Assembly (NCBI RefSeq): GCF_014174495.1
Contig: NZ_JACJHR010000053.1
Span: forward strand, 1 to 62,597
Reading direction: 5' to 3'
Length of the DNA stretch: 62,597 nucleotides
From: Amycolatopsis echigonensis
GTDB lineage: Bacteria > Actinomycetota > Actinomycetes > Mycobacteriales > Pseudonocardiaceae
This document shows, in pieces, positions 1-8,353 of the stretch. A model generated the notes under the pieces. It worked only from the letters and a program-made list of their open reading frames with translations. It made no database searches and had not been told where the DNA came from. The position numbers and the translations under genes are program-made. Position 1 is the first letter of the stretch. Each line of letters begins with the position of its first letter.

Positions 1-26
1 TAGATTCCCTCAAGGGGCCCTTCACG
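1..26. repeat. Half of a long palindromic repeat cut by the window edge
   Basis: Bases 3-26 match the right arm of the 51-55 bp palindromes found complete at 20024-20078, 30331-30381 and 50793-50843. Two bases differ from the 30331 copy (AGGAGT becomes AGGGGC). The window starts almost exactly at the centre of the palindrome, so the left arm lies outside and cannot be seen. By analogy with the other copies it is probably a stem-loop at the 3' end of a transcription unit. Confidence 0.7.
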
Positions 27-54
27 ACCAGCCACCCGCCCCCGCACAAACCCC

Positions 55-250
55 CAACCGCAGCCAACGCACCCAACCCCACCAGGCACCCACACCACCC
101 CCGCACCCCGATACGAAGCCAAAAACGCGGACGGTGGGTGCTTGTCAAGGCATCTTTCCCGCCTTGACAAGCACCCACCGTCCGTCGTCACAATCAGCTT
201 CGGGGTGCCCCACGCAACCCCGTGCGCAACGTCGCCGCCAGGCGACGAGC
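55..250. repeat. Structured intergenic repeat, copy A, 3' of nuoN
   Basis: This stretch has a near-duplicate at about 16551-16742. Shared parts, in order, are a CCGCAGCC..GCACCCAAC lead, CACCCCGATACGAAGC, a 24-bp stem with a 9-base loop (128-184), a GCTTCGGGGTG segment that can pair with the CACCCCGA..GAAGC lead around the main stem, and a small hairpin GTCGCC-GCCA-GGCGAC (231-246). The loop is identical between copies while four stem positions differ with compensating changes opposite. It ends 7 bases from the nuoN stop codon. Bases 1-252 contain no gene that I can support. Confidence 0.75.
121..184 (-). terminator. Probable intrinsic terminator of the nuo operon
   Basis: Read on the minus strand after nuoN, bases 184-128 form a perfect 24-bp stem with a 9-base loop, followed two bases later by five T residues (125-121). 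This is the classic layout of a factor-independent terminator, though the stem is unusually long. It sits about 70 bases past the nuoN stop codon, where the operon should end. The T-run is absent from the sister element at 16621-16677, so the terminator role is best supported here. Confidence 0.65.
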
Positions 251-252
251 CG

Positions 253-1833
253 CTAGGAAGCGAACCCCCCAGCCCCAGCCCAATCCAACGCGAACGCCGG
301 AAGGACCCCGAGCACCAACGTAACCACCACACCCAACGCAATAGCCGCCGTAGTAAACCCACCCGGCACCGTCACGGTAGGCCCGTCCGCCGCAGGCTCC
401 GAGAAGTACATCAACACAATGACCCGCAGATAGAAGAATGCCGCCACCGCGCTGAACACCAACGCGACCACCACCAACGGCGCCATCCCGTCCGACAGCG
501 CAGCCGAGAACACCACGAACTTCCCGACAAACCCGCTCGTCAACGGAATCCCCGCCAACGCCAGCAGCAGGAACGTGAACACCCCGGCCAGCACCGGCGA
601 CCGCTTGGCCAACCCGGCCCAGGCCGACAGATGCGTAGCCTCGCCGCTGGAATCCCGGACCAGGCTCACCACGCCAAACGCCGCCAGCGTCGTAAACCCG
701 TAAGCCAGCAAGTAGAACAGCGTGCTCGACAACCCGTCCTGAGTCATCGCGATCGCACCCACGAGCAAGAACCCGGCGTGCGCGATGGACGAGTAAGCGA
801 TCATCCGCTTCACGTCAGTCTGCGTCAGACCCAGAATCGCGCCCAGTGCCATCGAAATGATGGCCACCGCCCACATGACGCCGCGCCATTCCCAGCTCGT
901 CGAGGAGAACCCGACGCTGAGCACGCGCAGAATCGCCCCGAACGCGGCGACCTTCGTGCAGGCGGCCATAAATCCGGTCACCGGCGTCGGCGCGCCCTGG
1001 TATACGTCCGGCGTCCAGGTGTGGAACGGGCCGACCGAGCCCTTGAAGAGCAGGCCCACCACCAGCAGGCCGAGACCGGCGAACAGCAGCGTGTCCGAGC
1101 GGTCCGAACCGGCCGCCGCGTGGGCGATGTCGGCCAGCTTCACCGAGTCCGCGTAGCCGTACAGCAGCGCGAGCCCGTAGAGGAAGAACGCCGACGAGAA
1201 CGCGCCCAGCAGGAAGTACTTGACCGCGGCTTCCTGCGAGATCAGCCGACGCCGCCGGGCCAGGCCGCACATCAGGTACAGCGGCAGGGAAAGCACTTCC
1301 AGCGCGATGAACATCGTCAGCAGGTCGTTGGCCGCGCAGAACGTCATCATTCCGCCGAGCGCGAAGAGCGTCAGCGGGAACACTTCGGTCTGCGACGTCG
1401 TCGCCGCACCGGCCTGCGCGCGGTCCTGCACGGTGCCCGGCCGGATCGCCGCCTGTGCCACGAACGCGCCGCCCGGTTCGACCTTGCGGTCCGCGATCAG
1501 GAAGACCGCGCCGAGGCCGAGCAGCAGCAGCGTGCCCCACAGGAACAGCGACGGACGGTCCACCGAGATCGCGCCCGAGAAGGTGGTCGTGCCCGCCTTC
1601 GTGGACGTGGAACCGGTCGCGTACAGGATCAGCGAAACCCCCGCGGCGAGGATCGCGACGAGGGAGATCGTGACCTGGATCCCCCATCGCGTGGCCTTCG
1701 GCGCGAAGGCTTCCACCAGTACGCCGATGCACGCGACGCCGAAGACGATCAGCATCGGCAGCACGGCCGCGTAATCTACCGAAGGCACTTCCAGCGGCGC
1801 TGCCGGCGCTTGCGCCAGGAACATGTCGAGCAC
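253..1833 (-). CDS. nuoN: NADH-quinone oxidoreductase subunit N
   Basis: NuoN is an antiporter-like membrane subunit of complex I that forms one proton channel of the membrane arm. The 526-residue protein is almost wholly hydrophobic, with roughly 13-14 membrane segments, and has the family's charged residues within helices: Glu179 in LTMFIALEVLSLPLY, Lys205 and Lys264, with GPFHTW following at 268-273. The GTG start at 1833 has GGAGG ten bases upstream; ATG at 1824 is the alternative. It is the last gene of the operon, 3 bases after nuoM, and is followed by the structured repeat and probable terminator. Confidence 0.96.
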   Translation of the reverse strand: MLDMFLAQAPAAPLEVPSVDYAAVLPMLIVFGVACIGVLVEAFAPKATRWGIQVTISLVAILAAGVSLILYATGSTSTKAGTTTFSGAISVDRPSLFLWGTLLLLGLGAVFLIADRKVEPGGAFVAQAAIRPGTVQDRAQAGAATTSQTEVFPLTLFALGGMMTFCAANDLLTMFIALEVLSLPLYLMCGLARRRRLISQEAAVKYFLLGAFSSAFFLYGLALLYGYADSVKLADIAHAAAGSDRSDTLLFAGLGLLVVGLLFKGSVGPFHTWTPDVYQGAPTPVTGFMAACTKVAAFGAILRVLSVGFSSTSWEWRGVMWAVAIISMALGAILGLTQTDVKRMIAYSSIAHAGFLLVGAIAMTQDGLSSTLFYLLAYGFTTLAAFGVVSLVRDSSGEATHLSAWAGLAKRSPVLAGVFTFLLLALAGIPLTSGFVGKFVVFSAALSDGMAPLVVVALVFSAVAAFFYLRVIVLMYFSEPAADGPTVTVPGGFTTAAIALGVVVTLVLGVLPAFALDWAGAGGFAS

Positions 1834-1836
1834 GGT

Positions 1837-3387
1837 TTACTTGCCTCCCTGCACGGCAGACAGCGTCGCCTGCACCGACGGGGTGATCGTGTCGAGCATC
1901 GGCTTGGGGTAGAAGCCCAGTCCGATGATCAGGATGACCATGGGCGCGAGGATCGCGATCTCGCGTCCGCCCAGGTCCTTGATGGCCTTCTTCGCACCGA
2001 GTTCCGGCGCGATCGCCGTGCCCGGTCCCCCGCCGACGCCCACGAGAGCGTCGCCGCGAACCGGGCCCTGCATGATCCGCTGGTACAGCCACAGCACGTA
2101 AGCCGCGGCGAGCACCATGCCCACGGTCGCGAGGATCGTGTACACCGGCTGGTCCACAAAGGACCCCAGCAGCACGAGGAACTCGCTGACGAACGAGTTG
2201 GTCCCCGGCAGCGACAGCGCGGAAAGCCCGGCCAGCAACAGCATTCCGCCGAGCAGCGGGGTCACCTTCGCCATCCCGCCGTAGTCCGAGATCCGGCTCG
2301 ACCCGCCGCGCATCACGATCAGGCCGATCACCACGATCAGCATCCCGGTGGAAAGGCTGTGGTTCAGCATGTAGGACACCGAGCCGACCATCGCCTGCTC
2401 GTTGAAGGTGAAGATGCCCAGCGCGATGAACCCGAAGTGGGCGATCGACACGTAGGCGATGAACCGCTTCATGTCCTGCTGCCCGGCGGCGAGGATCGAG
2501 CCGTACAGCACGCCGATCACCGAAAGGATCAGCACCAGCGGCGCGAGCGCCTTGCTCGCCTCCGGGAACATCGGCAGGCAGTACCGCAGGAATCCGAACG
2601 TGCCGACCTTGTCCAGCACGCCGACCAGCAGCACCGCGACGCCGATCGGGGCCTGGCCGGCGGCGTCCGGCAGCCAGGTGTGGAACGGGACCAGCGGAGC
2701 CTTGATCGCGAAGGCGAGGAAGAAGCCGAGGAACAGCCAGATCTGCGTGCCGGTCGGGGCGTCGCGGACCACCGTCACCAGCGTGGCCCAGTCGAACGTG
2801 CCCTTGCCGAGCTTGTCCGAGGCCAGCGAGTACGCCCCGATCGCCGAGGCCAGCATGATCAGGCCGCCGAGAAACGAGTACAGGAAGAACTTCACCGCCG
2901 CGTACTGCCGGTTCGCGCCGCCGTAGCCGCCGATCAGGAAGTACATCGGGATCAGCATGATCTCGAACAGCACGTAGAAGAGGAACACGTCGGTCGCCGC
3001 GAAGACGCCGATCGTGATCGCCTCCTGCAGCAGGATCAGCGACAGGAATCCGCCCGCGCTGCGGCCCGCGGGCAGTTTGTCGGTGAGCCCGAGCGCGCCG
3101 ACGACGATCGGCACCAGGAGCGCGATCACCGCGATCATGATGAGCGCGATGCCGTCGGTGCCGAACGAGATGTGGATGCCGAAGCTCGGGATCCAGTCCA
3201 TCGTGGTGGCCTGCTGGATGCGCGCGCCCGAGGGCGAGTAGCTCGCCCAGAACGGGATGATCAGCAGGAACTCCACAATGGACACGGCGAGCGCCGTGGC
3301 GACCGCGGCCCGGTCGTTCCCCTTGAGGAACGCCAGCACCAGCGAGCCGGCCAGCGGCAGCAGGATGAGCGCCAGAAGCCAAGTCAT
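1837..3387 (-). CDS. nuoM: NADH-quinone oxidoreductase subunit M
   Basis: NuoM is the second antiporter-like proton-channel subunit of complex I. The 516-residue membrane protein has the expected intramembrane Glu142 (FEIMLIP) and Lys229, the latter just before APLVPFHTWLPDA, the signature of this family. Length is normal. The ATG at 3387 lies one base after the nuoL stop codon, so the two are almost certainly translated from one message. Nothing unusual is visible. Confidence 0.97.
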   Translation of the reverse strand: MTWLLALILLPLAGSLVLAFLKGNDRAAVATALAVSIVEFLLIIPFWASYSPSGARIQQATTMDWIPSFGIHISFGTDGIALIMIAVIALLVPIVVGALGLTDKLPAGRSAGGFLSLILLQEAITIGVFAATDVFLFYVLFEIMLIPMYFLIGGYGGANRQYAAVKFFLYSFLGGLIMLASAIGAYSLASDKLGKGTFDWATLVTVVRDAPTGTQIWLFLGFFLAFAIKAPLVPFHTWLPDAAGQAPIGVAVLLVGVLDKVGTFGFLRYCLPMFPEASKALAPLVLILSVIGVLYGSILAAGQQDMKRFIAYVSIAHFGFIALGIFTFNEQAMVGSVSYMLNHSLSTGMLIVVIGLIVMRGGSSRISDYGGMAKVTPLLGGMLLLAGLSALSLPGTNSFVSEFLVLLGSFVDQPVYTILATVGMVLAAAYVLWLYQRIMQGPVRGDALVGVGGGPGTAIAPELGAKKAIKDLGGREIAILAPMVILIIGLGFYPKPMLDTITPSVQATLSAVQGGK

Positions 3388-3388
3388 G

Positions 3389-5296
3389 TCAGGAGAACCT
3401 CACCAGCAGAAGGGCCGCGAGAAGCAGGAACGTGCCGCCGAGCATGGACAGTGCGTAGGACCGCACGAATCCGGTCTGCATCCGGCGCATCCGTCCGGAC
3501 CCGCCGCCGAGTGCCGCGGCGAGGCCGTTCACCGCGCCGTCCACGCCGCGGTTGTCCACGTACACCAGCGCCCGCGCCAGCCAGGTGCCCGGACGGGCGA
3601 CCAGGGTTTCGTTGAGCGCGTTGCCGTACAGGTCCTTGCGCGCCGCGCGGACCGGCCAAGACACCCGCTCGGGCTTCTCGATCGGCACGTCGCGCGCCGG
3701 ACGGAACAGCCACACCGCCAGCAGCACGCCGAGCGCGGCCAGCACCAGCGTCGCCGCCGGGACCGTCCACGAAGGGATCGGGGTGTGCTCGGCCTCCGCG
3801 TACTGGCCGACCACCGGGGACAGCCAGTCCACGAACCGGTTGCCGATCGCGAAGAACGCACCGGCGCCGACCGAGCCGACCGCCAGGATCACCATCGGGA
3901 CCCACATGATCGGCTTGGACTCGTGCGGGTGGAAGTCGCGCCCGTCGGTGCTCTTGATGTCCTTCCAGCGTTCCTTGCCGAAGAAGGTCATCATCATCAG
4001 CCGCGTCATGTAGAACGCGGTCAGCCCGGCGCCGAGCACGGTGGCGAGGCCGAAAGCCCAGCCGCGCCAGCCTTCCTGGCCGAACGCCGCCTCGATGATC
4101 GCGTCCTTCGTGTAGTACCCGGTGAGGAACGGGAAGCCGATGATCGCCAGGTAGCCGAGGCCGAAGGTGACGAACGTGATCGGCATCCGCTTGGCCAGTC
4201 CGCCGAACTTGCGCATGTCGACCTCGTCGTTCATGCCGTGCATGACCGAACCGGCCCCGAGGAACAGCCCGGCCTTGAAGAAGCCGTGCGCCACCAGGTG
4301 CATGATGCCGAGCGCGTAAATGCCCGGCCCGAGGCCGACCGCCAGCATCATGTAGCCGATCTGGCTGACCGTCGAGTACGCGAGCACTTTCTTGATGTCG
4401 TCGTAGGCACAGCCGACGACACACCCGAGCAGCAGCGTGACCGCGCCGACGAGGGTGACCACCAGCCTGCCGTCCGGCGTCGCGGTGAAGATGACGTTGG
4501 AGCGGGCCACGAGGTACACGCCCGCGGTGACCATGGTTGCCGCGTGGATGAGCGCCGACACCGGGGTCGGCCCCTCCATCGCGTCCGGCAGCCACGCCTG
4601 CAGCGGGAACTGACCCGATTTACCGCAGGCGCCCAGCAGCAGCAGGATCGCGATGGCGGTGATCGCGCCCGGCGGGATCTTGCCCTGCGCGACGCCCTCG
4701 AAGACCTGCGAGTAGCCGGTCGACCCGACGTACTTGAACATCAGGAAGATCGCCAGCGCGAGCCCGACGTCGCCGACGCGGTTCATCAGGAACGCCTTCT
4801 TCGCCGCGGTCGCCGCGGACGGGCGGTTCTGATACCAGCCGATCAGCAGGTACGAGGCGAGGCCCACGCCCTCCCAGCCGAGGTACAGCGTCACGAAGCT
4901 GTTGCCCAGCACCAGGACCAGCATCGAGGCGACGAACAGGTTCAGGTACGCGAAGAACCGGTACCGGCCCTCGTCGTCGGCCATGTAGCCGATCGAATAG
5001 AAGTGGATCAGCATGCCGACGCCGGTGATCAGCAGCACGAACGTCAGCGACAGCGCGTCGATGCGCAGCCCGAAGTCCACCTGCAGCTGGCCGACCGGGA
5101 TCCAGGAGTAGACCTTGGTGTCGGTGACCGAGTGGCTGTCGGTGGAGAAGAACAGGATCACGGCGTACACGAAGGCGAGCGTGACGGTGGCACAGCCGAG
5201 CAGGTGCCCCCACGCTTTCGCGCGTTTGCCGGATAGCAGCAGAACCAGGGCGCCGAGGGCGGGAAGGGCCACCAGCAGCCACGATGATGCGGTCAC
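3389..5296 (-). CDS. nuoL: NADH-quinone oxidoreductase subunit L
   Basis: NuoL is the distal antiporter-like subunit of complex I, carrying the third proton channel and the long lateral helix. The 635-residue protein has GWEGVGLASYLLIGWY with Glu142, and CGKSGQFPLQAWLPDAM with Lys226, followed by GPTPVSALIHAATM with His251, all standard for NuoL. The GTG start at 5296 is preceded by GGGAG with eight bases spacing. It follows nuoK by 13 bases and nearly abuts nuoM. Confidence 0.97.
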   Translation of the reverse strand: MTASSWLLVALPALGALVLLLSGKRAKAWGHLLGCATVTLAFVYAVILFFSTDSHSVTDTKVYSWIPVGQLQVDFGLRIDALSLTFVLLITGVGMLIHFYSIGYMADDEGRYRFFAYLNLFVASMLVLVLGNSFVTLYLGWEGVGLASYLLIGWYQNRPSAATAAKKAFLMNRVGDVGLALAIFLMFKYVGSTGYSQVFEGVAQGKIPPGAITAIAILLLLGACGKSGQFPLQAWLPDAMEGPTPVSALIHAATMVTAGVYLVARSNVIFTATPDGRLVVTLVGAVTLLLGCVVGCAYDDIKKVLAYSTVSQIGYMMLAVGLGPGIYALGIMHLVAHGFFKAGLFLGAGSVMHGMNDEVDMRKFGGLAKRMPITFVTFGLGYLAIIGFPFLTGYYTKDAIIEAAFGQEGWRGWAFGLATVLGAGLTAFYMTRLMMMTFFGKERWKDIKSTDGRDFHPHESKPIMWVPMVILAVGSVGAGAFFAIGNRFVDWLSPVVGQYAEAEHTPIPSWTVPAATLVLAALGVLLAVWLFRPARDVPIEKPERVSWPVRAARKDLYGNALNETLVARPGTWLARALVYVDNRGVDGAVNGLAAALGGGSGRMRRMQTGFVRSYALSMLGGTFLLLAALLLVRFS

Positions 5297-5309
5297 TCGG
5301 TCGTCTCCC

Positions 5310-5609
5310 TCAGTACTTCAGCAGGTTCGTGTCGTCGACCGAGGCCGAGCGGCGGGTGCGGAAGATGGCCATGATGATCGCCAGTCCGACCACGACCTCG
5401 GCGGCCGCGACCACCATCACGAAGAACGCCATCACCTGGCCGTGCAGCCCGCCGTTGATGCGGGCGAAGGTGACCAGGGTCAGGTTCACCGCGTTCAGCA
5501 TCAGCTCGATGCACATGAACACGACGATCGCGTTGCGGCGGACCAGCACGCCCACCGCGCCGATGCAGAACAGCAGCGCGGACAGCAGCAGGTAGTAGCT
5601 CGGGGTCAC
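5310..5609 (-). CDS. nuoK: NADH-quinone oxidoreductase subunit K
   Basis: NuoK is a small three-helix subunit of the complex I membrane arm. The start is GTG at 5609, inside the nuoJ stop codon (GTGA overlap), giving 99 residues, the exact usual length. The sequence begins VTPSYYLLLSALLFCIGAVG and has the conserved buried glutamates in FMCIELMLNAVNL and in AAAEVVVGLAI. A longer in-frame reading upstream exists but overlaps nuoJ completely and is not credible. Confidence 0.96.
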   Translation of the reverse strand: MTPSYYLLLSALLFCIGAVGVLVRRNAIVVFMCIELMLNAVNLTLVTFARINGGLHGQVMAFFVMVVAAAEVVVGLAIIMAIFRTRRSASVDDTNLLKY

Positions 5610-6481
5610 TTTCCTTCCCCTTCTTCCTCGGCCGGCGCGGCCTTTTCGGAGCCGCCGACCAGTGCGTGCGCGTCGGGCTTGGGGCCCTCGTCCGCGATGA
5701 GCTTGCGCTCGCGCATGAGCCGGATCGCCGAGGTGGATTCGATGATCTCCGACAGCGACTCCGGCGCGACCGAACCGTCCGGCAGCAGCGCCGGGGTCGA
5801 GACCGAGCTGGCGGTGGCGAACACGCCCGGGCCGGGCAGCGGCGACGGGCGGTCGTGCTCGCCGCGGAAGCGCAGCTTGACCAGTTCGCGCTGGGAGAGC
5901 TTGCTCTTGCCGCTGCGGCCGGTGAAGGCCAGCACCATCGCGCCAAGCGCGGCGGTGATCAGCAGGGCTGAGGTCAGCTCGAACGGGAACAGGTACTGGG
6001 TGAAGATCAGCCTGCCGAGGCCGCCGGGCCCGCCGCCGTTCTGCTGGTACGGGTCGAGCGGCTTGGCCGGGGTCACGTTCGCCATCGCGCGGAACACGCC
6101 CGCGGCGATCAGCGCGGCGAGCCCGACGCCGAGCACGCCGGCGGCGAGCCGCTGCCCGCGCAGGACTTCCACCACCGAGTCCGAGCTGTCCCGGCCGACC
6201 AGCATCAGCACGAACAGGAACAGCATCATGATCGCGCCGGTGTAGACGATGATCTGGGTGAACCCGAGGAACGGCGCGTTCTGCGTCATGTACAGCGCGC
6301 CCAGCGTCAGCATCGTGAGCACCAGCCACAGCGCCGAGTGCACGGCGTTGCGGGAGAAGATCATCCCGAGCGCGCCCAGCAGCGAGAGCGGGCCGAGGAT
6401 CCAGAACGCGATGGCCTCGCCGGTCGTCACGGACGCGTCGACGCCGGCCGCCGGGGCCTGCGCGAGAAGGGCGGCGATCAC
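5606..6481 (-). CDS. nuoJ: NADH-quinone oxidoreductase subunit J
   Basis: NuoJ is a membrane subunit of complex I at the junction with the peripheral arm. With the GTG start at 6481, which overlaps the nuoI stop codon as GTGA, the protein has 291 residues. The N-terminal half has membrane helices, including the conserved glycine-rich IIVYTGAIMMLFLFVLMLV. The C-terminal 90 or so residues are hydrophilic and end in an acidic, lysine-terminated tail, an extension common in actinobacterial NuoJ. Overlaps on both sides indicate translational coupling. Confidence 0.95.
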   Translation of the reverse strand: MIAALLAQAPAAGVDASVTTGEAIAFWILGPLSLLGALGMIFSRNAVHSALWLVLTMLTLGALYMTQNAPFLGFTQIIVYTGAIMMLFLFVLMLVGRDSSDSVVEVLRGQRLAAGVLGVGLAALIAAGVFRAMANVTPAKPLDPYQQNGGGPGGLGRLIFTQYLFPFELTSALLITAALGAMVLAFTGRSGKSKLSQRELVKLRFRGEHDRPSPLPGPGVFATASSVSTPALLPDGSVAPESLSEIIESTSAIRLMRERKLIADEGPKPDAHALVGGSEKAAPAEEEGEGK

Positions 6482-7020
6482 TTCTTCGCCTCCTGCTGCG
6501 CCTTGGCGGCCAGTTCGGGGCCGTTCACGTAGTAGTCCTGCTCGTTGTCGCCGAGCCGCATCGGGTGCGGCGGCTGCTCCATGCCCGGCAGCAGCGGGGC
6601 GAGCAGGTCTTCCTTGGTGTAGATCAGCCGCTGCCGGTCGTCGTCGGCCAGCTCGTAGAAGTTGGTCATGGTGAGCGACCGGGTCGGGCACGCCTCGATG
6701 CACAGGCCGCAGCCGATGCAGCGCAGGTAGTTGATCTGGTAGTCCTTGCCGTAGCGCTCGCCCGGCGAGTACCGCGCCTCTTCGGTGTTGTCGCCGCCCT
6801 CGACGAAGATCGCGTCCGCCGGGCACGCCCACGCGCACAGCTCGCAGCCGACGCACTTCTCCAGCCCGTCCGGATGCCGGTTGAGCTGGTGGCGGCCGTG
6901 GTAGCGCGGCGCGGCCGGGGCTCCCGCCTCGGGGTACTCCTCGGTCGCGACCTTCTTGAACATCATCCCGAAGGTGACGCCGAATCCCTTGATGGGATTG
7001 AGGAAGTCAGTTGCCGCCAT
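6478..7020 (-). CDS. nuoI: NADH-quinone oxidoreductase subunit I, 2x[4Fe-4S] ferredoxin-like
   Basis: NuoI carries clusters N6a and N6b that pass electrons towards N2 and the quinone. The 180-residue protein has two typical CxxCxxCxxxCP motifs, with cysteines at 56, 59, 62, 66 and at 101, 104, 107, 111. The ATG at 7020 has AGGAAGGAA upstream, and the first 14 bases overlap the end of nuoH. The C-terminal 55 residues after the clusters are charged, as in relatives. Confidence 0.97.
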   Translation of the reverse strand: MAATDFLNPIKGFGVTFGMMFKKVATEEYPEAGAPAAPRYHGRHQLNRHPDGLEKCVGCELCAWACPADAIFVEGGDNTEEARYSPGERYGKDYQINYLRCIGCGLCIEACPTRSLTMTNFYELADDDRQRLIYTKEDLLAPLLPGMEQPPHPMRLGDNEQDYYVNGPELAAKAQQEAKK

Positions 7021-8353
7021 CTTCCGTTCCTTCCTGTGCGGCCGCGGCGGTGACGCTGGCCGGCTTGCGCCGCGCGGCCTTCGCCTCGGCCTTGGCCAGC
7101 GCCTTCTGCCGCGGCGTCGCGTCCGGGACCCGCAGGTCCAGCGGCGGCAGCGGATAGCCGCTTCCGGTCAGGTCCACGTAGTCCGATTCGGGCAGCTTCT
7201 TGTCCGGCAGAGCGAGGCTCAGCAGCACGAGCACCACCAGCACGATGCCGACGCCGACGAGGATCTGCGGCCAGCTCCACTGGATCGTCTTGATCGCGAC
7301 CACGACCACGATCCACACCAGGTTGACCGGGACCAGGACCTTCCAGCCGAGCCGCATGAACTGGTCGTAGCGCAGCCGCGGGAGCGTGCCGCGCAGCCAG
7401 ATGAAGCCGAACAGCAGGATGAACGTCTTGGCGAAGAACCAGAGGATCGGCCACCAGTTCTGGTTCAGCGGCGAATCGTCGCCGACGAACGGGAACCGCC
7501 AGCCGCCGAGGAACAGCGTCGTGCAGAACGCCGAAACGATCACCATGTTGACGTACTCGGCGAGGAAGAACATCGCGAACTTCATCGAGCTGTACTCGGT
7601 GTGGAACCCGCCGACCAGCTCGGATTCGGCCTCCGGGAGGTCGAACGGCGCGCGGTTCGTCTCGCCGACCATCGAGATCACGTAGATCACGAAGCTCGGG
7701 ATGAGCATGTAGAAGTACCAGCCGTGCGACTGCGCCTGCACGATTTCCGACGTCTGCAGCGAACCGGAGTACAGGATCACCGCGACGATCGACAGGCCCA
7801 TCGCGATCTCGTAGGAGATCACCTGCGCGGCCGAGCGCATGCCGCCGAAGAGCGGGTACGGCGAGCCGGACGACCAGCCGGCCAGCACGATGCCGTACAC
7901 GCCGACCGAGGAGCAGGCGAGGATCACCAGCACGCCGACCGGGAGGTCCATCAGCTGCAGCACCGTGCGGTGCCCGAAGATCGAGACGACCGGTCCGAAC
8001 GGGATGGCCGAGAGCGCGATCAGCGCGGGGACCGCGGACAGCACCGGGGCGAGGAAGTACACCTTGCGGTCGGCGGTGTCCGGGATGATCTGCTCCTTGA
8101 ACGGGAGCTTGATCGCGTCGGCGAGCGACTGCAGGTAGCCGCCGGGGCCGACCCGGTTGGGGCCGGGCCGGTTCTGCATCCGGCCGATCGCCTTCCGCTC
8201 CCACACGATCAGGAAGATCGTCAGGACCGGCCCGATCAGCAGGACCACGACCGCCTTGATCAGGACGAGCCACCACGGGTCGTCGGCGATGAGCCGGGCC
8301 CGCTCGGCGGCGTCCGGGTACGCAGCGAGGAACTGCGTGAGCTGCGGGCTCAC
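7007..8353 (-). CDS. nuoH: NADH-quinone oxidoreductase subunit H
   Basis: NuoH forms the quinone-binding chamber with NuoB and NuoD. The 448-residue membrane protein has the family's acidic loop PEAESELVGGFHTEYSS, the RPGPNRVGPGG segment near the N terminus, and about eight hydrophobic helices. The C terminus is extended by about 70 residues rich in Pro, Lys and Ala, as is usual in actinobacteria. The ATG at 8353 overlaps the nuoG stop codon as ATGA. Confidence 0.97.
   Translation of the reverse strand: MSPQLTQFLAAYPDAAERARLIADDPWWLVLIKAVVVLLIGPVLTIFLIVWERKAIGRMQNRPGPNRVGPGGYLQSLADAIKLPFKEQIIPDTADRKVYFLAPVLSAVPALIALSAIPFGPVVSIFGHRTVLQLMDLPVGVLVILACSSVGVYGIVLAGWSSGSPYPLFGGMRSAAQVISYEIAMGLSIVAVILYSGSLQTSEIVQAQSHGWYFYMLIPSFVIYVISMVGETNRAPFDLPEAESELVGGFHTEYSSMKFAMFFLAEYVNMVIVSAFCTTLFLGGWRFPFVGDDSPLNQNWWPILWFFAKTFILLFGFIWLRGTLPRLRYDQFMRLGWKVLVPVNLVWIVVVVAIKTIQWSWPQILVGVGIVLVVLVLLSLALPDKKLPESDYVDLTGSGYPLPPLDLRVPDATPRQKALAKAEAKAARRKPASVTAAAAQEGTEDGGN

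Noticed and set aside
142..3615. A 1157-codon plus-strand reading frame across nuoN and nuoM
   Set aside because: It is antisense to clear nuo genes. The translation is Arg/His/Gln-rich low complexity caused by high GC at third positions.
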